DNA of 64,000 nt from Natrarchaeobaculum aegyptiacum (lineage in GTDB: Archaea; Halobacteriota; Halobacteria; Halobacteriales; Natrialbaceae): positions 806,001-870,000 of the forward strand of contig NZ_CP019893.1 of assembly GCF_002156705.1 (NCBI RefSeq), read 5' to 3'. This document shows positions 57,812-64,000 of this stretch, one piece after another. The position numbers and the translations under genes were made by a program. Numbering within the stretch: position 1 is the stretch's first letter; the number at the start of each line of letters is the position of its first letter. Below the pieces are notes generated by a model that saw only the letters and a list, made by a program, of their open reading frames with translations, did not search any database and was not told the origin of the DNA.

Positions 57812-59092
57812 ATGACTCTGGACCCCGTCCACTTCGACGGCATCGCGGGGCTGGCTCGCCGGATCGACCACGGGGCCGACGAGCGAGACCGGCGGGAGTT
57901 CGCCGAGACGGTCTGGGCGCAGTTCCTCGAGCCCCTGCGGGACGGCGACGGCCGACCGATCCTCGAGCCGGTCGCCGACCGGTCCCGGATGCTGGTCGAC
58001 TGCGAGGACGCCGCCCTCCAGGAGCCGCCGTTTCCGACCGTCAACGGCCTCGACGCGGGAACGATCAACCCGACGACGTTCCGCAACGGACTCGTACTCG
58101 ACGTCGCCCACGCCGCGATGAGCGCCACGCCGAGTGACCTCGAGCTACATCGCTCGCGGACGGCCGTGATGACGGTCCACTCGAACGACGAGACGGCCCA
58201 CGTCCACAACGACGACTGGGAGACGTTCGACGAGGGAAAGAGCAAGCGCCGGGCGTTCGCCGTCGGCGACGTCGACCGGTTCGCCGAGGGCGTCGTCCAC
58301 GCGCTCGCACTCTACCTCGCCGAGAGCGAACACGCCCTCGAGCACGCAGCCCAGGTTCGAGACCTGCTGATCCTCGACGGGCCGCTGTACCCCCGCGGCC
58401 TGCTTCGGTGGGCCGACCAGCACGAGGACCTCCGGGACTTCCTGCTCGAGGACCCGCGGCCGACGACGGTCCTCGAGAACTACGTCCGACTGGTCGAGGA
58501 CTTCGCCGATCGGGGCGTGCCGCTCGTGGGCTTCGTGAAGAATCCGGCGACGCGGCTGATCACTCGGACGCTGAAGGAAAACCCGGAGATCGATGTCAGC
58601 GCCCCCTGGAGCGACGACGCCGCGCTGTTTACCCGCCTGCTCGAGCGCGGAGAGTTCGTCGACGACGTCGAGGGGACCCGGTGGGAGCGAAACACCGAGG
58701 CGCTGACCTACACGAACTGGTTCCACTCCCGCGGTGGCGTCGATCGACCGCTATCTGGCGACGGCGACGCCCTCGGGGTCGACCGTCGGCGGCCGCTCGA
58801 GGACTACGAAGTGACGTTCTTCGTGCTCTACGACCCGCGGGACGACCTGCTCTACCGCGTCGAGGCCCCCTACGCGTTCACGCGCGATCGCGACCTCCGC
58901 GAGCGCCTCGCGATGGCCGTCGTTCAGGAGGTCGCCGTCGCCCACGGCCCACCGACGATCGTCGAAAAGGCAGACGAACTGGCGCGAATCAGCCGGTCGG
59001 AGAAACGGTCACTGCGGAACCGACTCGAGACGGAGTTCGACTCGAGTCAGCGCCGAACCTACGACGATCACCGCTGGGACCAGTCGCTGTAG
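57812..59092 (+). CDS. nurA: DNA double-strand break repair nuclease NurA
   Basis: The 426-residue protein from ATG 57812 starts MTLDPVHFDGIAGLARRIDH. The NurA pattern includes DGDGRPILEPVADRSRMLVD, GLDAGTINPTTFRNGLVLDV, LLILDGPLYPRGLL and GVPLVGFVKNPATRLIT. NurA is a 5'-3' nuclease that works with the HerA helicase in end resection; herA is not in this window. The upstream in-frame start lies in the repeat element and is rejected. Confidence 0.9.
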   Translation: MTLDPVHFDGIAGLARRIDHGADERDRREFAETVWAQFLEPLRDGDGRPILEPVADRSRMLVDCEDAALQEPPFPTVNGLDAGTINPTTFRNGLVLDVAHAAMSATPSDLELHRSRTAVMTVHSNDETAHVHNDDWETFDEGKSKRRAFAVGDVDRFAEGVVHALALYLAESEHALEHAAQVRDLLILDGPLYPRGLLRWADQHEDLRDFLLEDPRPTTVLENYVRLVEDFADRGVPLVGFVKNPATRLITRTLKENPEIDVSAPWSDDAALFTRLLERGEFVDDVEGTRWERNTEALTYTNWFHSRGGVDRPLSGDGDALGVDRRRPLEDYEVTFFVLYDPRDDLLYRVEAPYAFTRDRDLRERLAMAVVQEVAVAHGPPTIVEKADELARISRSEKRSLRNRLETEFDSSQRRTYDDHRWDQSL

Positions 59093-59111
59093 AAGGATAC
59101 ATGAGCTGGCT

Positions 59112-59456
59112 TCACCGCGACTCGAGTTCGGCGTCCTCGAGCAGTTCGATCTCGACGTCCGGTTCGTCGATTCCGATGCGTGCAAACTGGGTCCGGACGT
59201 GTTCTTTCGCGGCGTCGACCGCCTGATCTCGAGTTTCGAACCCGCGAGGCATCGGCGACTCGAAGGCGATGTTTACCTCGCGGTCGTCGATCTGCTGGAC
59301 GCTCCCGCCGCTTTCGACCTCGTAGAACTCGTCGCAGATCCAGACGTAGGGGGCGTCGTCGTCGGGCGAGCCGCTGAACTGGGGCGGCTCCTCGCCGCGC
59401 TCGAACAGCGTCCCGGTAAGCTCCGTCCCGCCGGCGCGGCCGCGTACCATGAGCAT
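59112..59456 (-). CDS. DUF7113-like haloarchaeal protein
   Basis: The 114-residue protein from ATG 59456 (MLMVRGRAGG; ATG 59450 also possible) contains TELTGTLFERGEEPPQFSGS, APYVWICDEFYEVESGGSVQ and a C-terminal helix QAVDAAKEHVRTQFARIG. This matches what I know as DUF7113, a conserved haloarchaeal family without known function. The longer upstream frame runs through an element relic. Confidence 0.78.
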   Translation of the reverse strand: MLMVRGRAGGTELTGTLFERGEEPPQFSGSPDDDAPYVWICDEFYEVESGGSVQQIDDREVNIAFESPMPRGFETRDQAVDAAKEHVRTQFARIGIDEPDVEIELLEDAELESR

Positions 59457-59559
59457 TTCTCTGGCCGAGCTAGGGTGGCGAGACCCAAAAACCCGCTGCC
59501 GTGATTCAGCGTCGCACAATCCCACGGTCCGGAGTAGTCGACGACCAGTACGTGGAGGT

Positions 59560-59667
59560 GGGTACGGCTCGACGTGCGACTCGAGATATCGGTGCGTTCG
59601 TCGACCATCAGCGATTTGCGGAACGTTCGGGGCGAAAGCCTCGCGCTTCAGCGCGCGGAGAATGTCA
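59560..59667 (+). mobile_element. Right-end relic of an IS200/IS605-type element
   Basis: The string GCCTCGCGCTTCAGCGCGCG (59638-59657) followed by GAGAATGTCAA resembles the subterminal hairpin and end of haloarchaeal IS200/IS605-type elements. The stem is GCGC-TTCA-GCGC. The adjacent frame GRKPRASARGECQS looks like a degraded TnpB tail. No transposase core is left. Confidence 0.4.
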
Positions 59668-59743
59668 ATCTGCGACGTGTTGCTGAATACAGGGCACGTA
59701 TCGCTCACGAACTGATTTGTCACTCGAAGCCTGAACGACAGTT

Positions 59744-60235
59744 GTGTCCGAAGATCAAGTCATCTACGAGTCGATTGGGGTAATCCGAACGCCTTTCGAA
59801 TCACCAGATGGAATGCCGATTCAACCGGTTGGAGATGCCGCTGTAGAGGGGACCGTGGAACTGAAGGAAGCGTATTCGGATGGAGTGAAAGACCTCGATG
59901 GATTCACGCATTGTATCTTGCTGTATCACTTTCATGCGTCCGACGATGCTGCTCCGCTGGAGGTTGAACCGTTCCTCGATGACGAACCGCGCGGAGTCTT
60001 TGCGACGCGAGCGCCGCAGCGTCCGAACCCAATCGGCCTCTCTGTCGTCGAAATAGAATCCATCACAGATGGAGACGTGACCGTCAACGGCATCGATGTC
60101 GTCGATCAGACACCAGTGCTAGATATTAAGCCATTCGTTCCCGACTTCGACGTTCCAGCTGACGCGGATACTGGGTGGCTCACCGCCTCGAAGTCAACGA
60201 TTCGATCGAAGCAAGCTGACGAACGGTTTCTTTGA
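59744..60235 (+). CDS. trmO: TrmO: tRNA t6A37 N6-methyltransferase
   Basis: The 163-residue protein from GTG 59744 begins MSEDQVIYESIGVIRTPFES. It has the TrmO (YaeB/VirR) signatures DGFTHCILLYHFH, RGVFATRAPQRPNPIGLSVV and DVVDQTPVLDIKPFVPDFD. TrmO uses SAM to make m6t6A next to the anticodon. Its codon use is noticeably more AT-rich than the surrounding genes, and it lies between two relics of IS200/IS605-type elements, which suggests import. Confidence 0.93.
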   Translation: MSEDQVIYESIGVIRTPFESPDGMPIQPVGDAAVEGTVELKEAYSDGVKDLDGFTHCILLYHFHASDDAAPLEVEPFLDDEPRGVFATRAPQRPNPIGLSVVEIESITDGDVTVNGIDVVDQTPVLDIKPFVPDFDVPADADTGWLTASKSTIRSKQADERFL

Positions 60236-60307
60236 GAAACTCACACCTCGAGTTGATCACGCCACTCCTGATAGGAGCTACGCACCGACTCAAAAGAATT
60301 CGGGCGC

Positions 60308-60622
60308 TCAACGATTCTTGTCGAAGGCCTCCACTGCATCCTTCCCAAGGTCGGTGAAATACATGCGGTAGTACATGTACGAGCCGAGCAGTAAGGCACC
60401 GAGACTCGCTGTGAACCACCCGATGCGAGTATCCGGTACCCACGCTCTCGGCGGCCCAGTTCTGACTGGTTCTTCCGGGAAAATCGACGGGAACCGGGAA
60501 AGCAAAACCGGTTCAACGACTACCATCAGGAACGCGCCGATTAGCACCATCACGACAAACGTCTCACCGAGGAACCGGCGGGTGCTTTCATGCCGGAGAA
60601 GTTCCTTTTGTCGTTCTTTCAT
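60308..60622 (-). CDS. Small two-helix membrane protein
   Basis: The 104-residue protein starts MKERQKELLRHESTRRFLGE. Helix one is FVVMVLIGAFLMVVVEPVLL, helix two WFTASLGALLLGSYMYYRMY, with a periplasm-facing PEEPVRTGPPRAW loop. The family is not recognised. The first codon lies inside a 26-bp duplicated sequence. Confidence 0.65.
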   Translation of the reverse strand: MKERQKELLRHESTRRFLGETFVVMVLIGAFLMVVVEPVLLSRFPSIFPEEPVRTGPPRAWVPDTRIGWFTASLGALLLGSYMYYRMYFTDLGKDAVEAFDKNR

Positions 60623-60676
60623 TCTTGCGTCTGTTCGCTCTCAACTTTTGATTCTTGCGTCTGTTCGCTCTCAACT
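60621..60676. repeat. Two direct copies of a 26-bp sequence, period 30 bp
   Basis: ATTCTTGCGTCTGTTCGCTCTCAACT (26 bases) is present at 60621-60646 and again at 60651-60676, separated by TTTG. The first copy overlaps the start codon of the minus-strand membrane protein; the second abuts the end of the TnpB relic. Confidence 0.9.
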
Positions 60677-60960
60677 CGGGATTGTGACTTCCTCCCCACC
60701 CTGCTCGCTCACGACTGACGCCGTTCGCTCCTCGAGGGTAGCGTGAGACCGGAGGTCTCACGGATCATGCGAACGGGCGCTTCGCGCCCGTGAGCAGATG
60801 GGGCTTCCTGTTTCCACGACGTTGTCAGACTACGTCTGACAGCCCGTGAGATGTAATCTCACGAACGCGCTTTGCAGGAACCGAATCGGTTCCCGCAGGG
60901 AGCGCAGTCTCCGCAGGCGTTCGAAAATCACATAGTGATATTCGAACGATCCATCTACTG
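60677..60960 (-). pseudogene. Decayed TnpB C-terminus with retained hairpin-rich right end
   Basis: On the minus strand RTPAETALPAGTDSVPAKRV (60864-60923) is the typical tail of haloarchaeal IS1341-type TnpB. Its continuation VVETGSP (60800-60820) is in another frame after stops. It is followed by six perfect or near-perfect stems: 60918-60948, 60878-60892, 60845-60863, 60824-60840, 60774-60790 and 60742-60762. The segment ends GGGGAGGAAGTCAC at about 60685-60698. The protein core is missing, but the right end, where the guide-RNA scaffold lies in active elements, is well kept. Confidence 0.75.
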
Positions 60961-61298
60961 GCCGACTGGTTCACCTGACCTGGGTTGGAATCGAGCTAAA
61001 TGGACGCTATACAGATCCGCTGTATTCTGCAGCCAGCTTTCGACAGCCACTGGAGAGATCAACAACTGCTTCAGAAACTACCGAGCCTGCCTCATCGTTT
61101 GTCAGCGACCGCTGAGAGAATACGCGAACGGCTCTAGAACAACTCAGACATAGTCGATCGAAAGCGGCTCGGAGGAAAGTCCTCGTCACACGGGGCTCGG
61201 AGGGGGTAACACGTCGTCACAGCCGCCACCTGACGTAGGCACTCGAGCGGTTTTGGTCTGTCGCTTCGGCTTCGGCCCCACTCACGCTCACCCGCGCG
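60961..61298. other. 338-bp stretch with a short degraded frame
   Basis: A minus-strand frame (61007-61189) ends SLTNDEAGSVVSEAVVDLSS plus a LAAEYSGSV tail and looks like the remains of a real but unidentified gene. ATACAG/CTGTAT (61010-61026) is a small inverted repeat in its end. A GGAGGAAAGTCC string at 61171-61182 is probably chance. Confidence 0.35.
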
Positions 61299-62690
61299 CT
61301 ACTGGTCGCGCCAGCCCTCGAGGGCGCGCAACTTCTCGGCCACCGTCGCAACATCGCTCGGCTCGATCACGCCGTCCTCCGTGACGATTTCGGCCACGCA
61401 GTCTGCGGGCGTGACGTCGAACGTGGGGTTCACCACGTCGACCGCGGCCTCGCCGTCGTAGACCGCCTCGCGGGAGCCGGACTCGAGGTTGACTCCCTCG
61501 CGCGTGGAAATCTTGTCGCTGGCGGCGACGACGGTGACGGGAACCCCCGCGCTATCGGCGGCGATGGCGGCCGCACGGGTGCCGGTCTTGTTCACCACCG
61601 AGCCGTCGGGCTGGATTGCGTCGGCACCGACGACGACGCGGGAGACGGCTTCGCGGCCGAGCACGTGGGCGATCGCGGCGTCGGTGCAGACGGTGATCGG
61701 TGCGTCGACGGTCGATACCGAGGCCAGCCGTTCGGCAACGTCGATCCCCTCCCGCGCCGGGCGGGACTCGGCGACGTAGATCCGCGAGGGGGCCGCTCGC
61801 TCGAGGGCCGCGAGCACGGTTCCGGATCGCGAGAGCGTCAGGACAGTCCCGTCGATGCGGTCGCTCGCGGTTGTGGCGGCCTGCTCGTCGGCGTCGACCG
61901 CGCGGTCGATTGTCTCGAGGGCCACCGTGAGAACGGCCGGTGCGTCGGCGTCGGCCGCCCCCTCTCCGGAACCAGCCTCGGACTCGGCCCTGCCCATCAC
62001 CCGGTTCACGCGATTGCGCAGGACCGCCATCGCGGGCCGGGCCTCGAGCAGTCGTCCAGCCAGTGCGGCCAGTTCCTCGCGTTCGCCCGCCGGATCGGCG
62101 CGGTACTCGGCGCGCTCGCTGACGAGCAGGCCCGCCCGGTCGCGCAGCACCTCGAGTGCGCGGATCGAGAGCCACGCTGCGCCGTGGGTGTCGTCAGCGG
62201 TGATCGACCGAACCGTGGGTGCGACGCGCTCGTAGGCCGTCCAGAGCGCGGGCACCGTCTCGCGGTCGGCCCACGCCTCGTGATCGGGGACGTCGGTCGC
62301 CACGTCCGCGGGGAATCGACTCGCCAAGATCGCAGTCGGCGAGACCCACTCGAAGGCGTCGTGTTCCTCGCTTACCTCTATCTCGCGGGTGTCGACGTCA
62401 ACGAGGTACGGGTGGACGACCCACGAGCGCTCGAGATCGGGGTCGTCGAGCTCGACGGGCCGACCGGACCGGACGACGTCGGCTGGGCTGACCTCGAGGC
62501 CGGTTTCCTCGCGGATCTCGACGAGTAGCTGGTCGTCGGGCTGGCCCTCGGCGAAGCCGGAGACGCCGCCCCACTGGCCGCGGTAGGTGCCGACGGCGTC
62601 GCTCCGGCGGAGCAAGAGGACCTCCCCACGATATCGGAGGAAGGCCGTGACGACGTGATCCGAGTCGCTCGCGTCCGATCGATCGGTCAT
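61299..62690 (-). CDS. NUDIX hydrolase fused to eIF2B/ribose-1,5-bisphosphate isomerase-like domain
   Basis: The 463-residue protein from ATG 62690 (MTDRSDASDSDHVVTAFLRY) has an N-terminal NUDIX domain (about 10-150). Its box keeps the metal acids (QLLVEIREETGLEVSP) though the first glycine-glutamate spacing is unusual. From about residue 160 a second domain follows, with helical AAWLSIRALEVLRDRAGLLV and the eIF2B-alpha/R15P-isomerase core VVVGADAIQPDGSVVNKTGT plus VTVVAASDKIS. Archaeal relatives isomerise ribose-1,5-bisphosphate in nucleotide salvage, or are IF2B-like. The fusion suggests one enzyme that hydrolyses a nucleotide derivative and handles the sugar phosphate. Confidence 0.9.
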   Translation of the reverse strand: MTDRSDASDSDHVVTAFLRYRGEVLLLRRSDAVGTYRGQWGGVSGFAEGQPDDQLLVEIREETGLEVSPADVVRSGRPVELDDPDLERSWVVHPYLVDVDTREIEVSEEHDAFEWVSPTAILASRFPADVATDVPDHEAWADRETVPALWTAYERVAPTVRSITADDTHGAAWLSIRALEVLRDRAGLLVSERAEYRADPAGEREELAALAGRLLEARPAMAVLRNRVNRVMGRAESEAGSGEGAADADAPAVLTVALETIDRAVDADEQAATTASDRIDGTVLTLSRSGTVLAALERAAPSRIYVAESRPAREGIDVAERLASVSTVDAPITVCTDAAIAHVLGREAVSRVVVGADAIQPDGSVVNKTGTRAAAIAADSAGVPVTVVAASDKISTREGVNLESGSREAVYDGEAAVDVVNPTFDVTPADCVAEIVTEDGVIEPSDVATVAEKLRALEGWRDQ

Positions 62691-63004
62691 GGAGTGAGCA
62701 ACGTCGAGGGGTGAGGAATCGCTTTCGGGACCCACTCGCCGGCGATTGCGAACGGCCATCGTGACCGGGACGGTCGGTACCCACACCCGGGCGAGTGGGT
62801 GACCGATACGTGCCCGCCGTCTCACAGACGAGTCAACGAGTGACCGGCAGGAACACAGGCGAGGCCGAGACTGGAGAACCGGCCGTAGGATTCCACCGGG
62901 AGCGACGAGTGAACGGCGGTCGGACCGGATCGTGCCGGGGCCATCGCTCTGACTCGAGGCTGCAGGTAACAACACTGAGTACGATTCGTATCGCAGACAG
63001 GACA
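62691..63004. other. 314-bp divergent promoter region, no gene seen
   Basis: It separates the NUDIX fusion from trkH. No coding frame is convincing. The segment GTAACAACACTGAGTACGAT (62967-62986) may hold the weak promoter of trkH. Confidence 0.4.
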
Positions 63005-64000
63005 ATGAGGATTCGCGTCGAGTGGCGCCGCAGTCTGAATCTCACCGGGTCGGTGCTGAAGTGGCTGGCGCTCCCGCTGTGTTTTCCGCTCGTGTTGGCG
63101 GCCTACTACCGGGAGCCGGTCACTCCCTTTCTGGTGGCAATCCTCGTGACGCTGGTCGTCGGTGTGGCGTTCGAACGGCTCGAGAGCGAGGGGCAGCTGG
63201 GGCCGCGTGAGGCGTTTCTCATGGTCGCACTGACCTGGTTTCTGGTTGCGCTCGTCGGGGCGATTCCGTTCGTCGTCGCCGGCCAGGGGACGATCTCCCA
63301 CCCGGTCAACGCTCTGTTCGAGTCGATGAGTGGGCTCACGACGACGGGGGCGACTGTGCTCCGGGATTTCGACGCCCACGCCCGGTCGATCATGATGTGG
63401 CGTCAGCTCATCCAGTGGCTCGGCGGGCTCGGCATCCTCATCCTCGCGACGGCGATCCTCTCCCAGCTGTCGGTCGGTGGCGCACAGCTCATGGAGAGTG
63501 AGACCCAGTACCAGAACGTCAACCGGCTCACGCCTCACATCGAGGATACCGCACGCCTGATCTTGCGGCTGTACGCCGGACTGACGGCCGTCGCCATCGC
63601 CGTCCTCTACGGGCTCCATCTGCTCGGCCTCGCACCGAACATGACGCTGTTCAACGCGGTCGCACACGCGTTCACCAGCGTCGCGACAGCCGGCTTTTCC
63701 CCCGAACCGCTGAGCCTCGAGGCGTTCGAACCGATCGTCCAGTGGGCGGTCATGCCGTTTATGATCCTCGGTTCGACCAGCTTCGTTCTCATGTACTTCG
63801 TCCTGCAGGGCAACGTCTCCCGGCTGCGCGAGAGCGAAGAATTACACTTCTACCTCGGAAGCATCGTCGTCTTCGCCGCACTGGTGTTTACGGTGCTGAC
63901 GGTGACGGAGAACCCGACCGGGAACGGCATTCACGACACCGTTCGCCAGTCGCTGTTCAATGTGATTTCGATCGTCACCACCACGGGGTACGCTAACGCC
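63005..64000 (+). CDS. trkH: TrkH family potassium uptake protein, 3' end outside window
   Basis: From ATG 63005 the frame is open for 332 codons to the window edge. It starts MRIRVEWRRSLNLTGSVLKW and shows TrkH/KtrB repeats. The pore loops carry the filter glycines in SMSGLTTTGATVL, AFTSVATAGFSPEP and SIVTTTGYA, with WRQLIQWLGGLGILIL after the first. It moves K+ with TrkA-type regulatory partners, which are probably downstream. K+ uptake is central to the salt-in strategy of haloarchaea. Confidence 0.95.
   Translation, partial: MRIRVEWRRSLNLTGSVLKWLALPLCFPLVLAAYYREPVTPFLVAILVTLVVGVAFERLESEGQLGPREAFLMVALTWFLVALVGAIPFVVAGQGTISHPVNALFESMSGLTTTGATVLRDFDAHARSIMMWRQLIQWLGGLGILILATAILSQLSVGGAQLMESETQYQNVNRLTPHIEDTARLILRLYAGLTAVAIAVLYGLHLLGLAPNMTLFNAVAHAFTSVATAGFSPEPLSLEAFEPIVQWAVMPFMILGSTSFVLMYFVLQGNVSRLRESEELHFYLGSIVVFAALVFTVLTVTENPTGNGIHDTVRQSLFNVISIVTTTGYANA

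Noticed and set aside
61171-61182. GGAGGAAAGTCC, the CR-I signature of RNase P RNA
   Set aside because: Only about 115 bases remain before the next gene. Neither the rest of the conserved core nor a matching CR-V is visible, so it is taken as chance.

Overview
The window looks like haloarchaeal chromosome, probably Natrialbales (inference from gene content; no database search was run). Most proteins are strongly acidic and the DNA is GC-rich with frequent CTCGAG. Many genes have a TATA-like AT patch about 25-35 bases before the start and no Shine-Dalgarno. Archaeal markers are present: aIF2-gamma, aIF1, Rpo7 (RpoE'), Spt4, L40e, archaeal Elp3, Tsr3, CofE, Mer and two geranylgeranyl-reductase-family proteins. 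Several small families are known to me only from haloarchaea (DUF5786, DUF5787, DUF5799, DUF7113, DUF7573).

Left arm (1-12.4 kb). A leftward operon at 7669->1 encodes parts of a contractile injection system (eCIS/phage-tail-like). Its members are a six-helix membrane protein, a 1806-residue disordered Ser/Thr/Arg-rich protein, a LysM tube/baseplate adaptor, and a VgrG/gpD-like spike hub cut by the window edge. Successive genes overlap by 4 bp except before the hub. An AT-rich divergent promoter separates this operon from a two-ring Cdc48/VAT AAA+ ATPase. Next come a decayed TnpB with its end hairpin, a secreted AA10 lytic polysaccharide monooxygenase with two chitin-binding modules, and a hairpin-rich stretch without a recognisable gene. 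This is the accessory part of the window and the most novel.

Core region A (12.4-28.4 kb). It holds housekeeping and conserved hypothetical genes: gamma-carbonic-anhydrase-like, OsmC, UPF0173, a large S1/OB/DHH protein whose DHH catalytic residues look lost, Elp3 and DUF5787. The information-processing operon aIF2-gamma, PIN nuclease, Rpo7, Spt4 and dephospho-CoA kinase follows. An HTH plus TumE-like pair that resembles a toxin-antitoxin module lies after it, then a methyltransferase.

Region B (28.4-49.5 kb). It starts with a fumarylacetoacetase-family hydrolase overlapping a cyclase-family hydrolase, divergent from a geranylgeranyl-reductase-family flavoprotein. It continues with a MATE exporter, membrane proteins, a broken DoxX next to a rhodanese/metallo-beta-lactamase sulfur enzyme, Tsr3, L40e, a family-4 uracil-DNA glycosylase and RNase HI. 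Then come a VapBC-type pair with a tandem 12-bp operator, a saccharopine-dehydrogenase-like enzyme, a carotenoid oxygenase with a second geranylgeranyl reductase, and aIF1.

Region C (49.5-64 kb). It contains a MoxR-DUF58-transglutaminase operon, a cold-shock protein, mer-cofE (F420 biochemistry) and NurA. An AT-richer islet follows (TrmO plus a small membrane protein) between two relics of IS200/IS605-type elements. A NUDIX-eIF2B-like fusion and the start of a TrkH potassium transporter close the window. I saw no tRNA, rRNA or CRISPR array.
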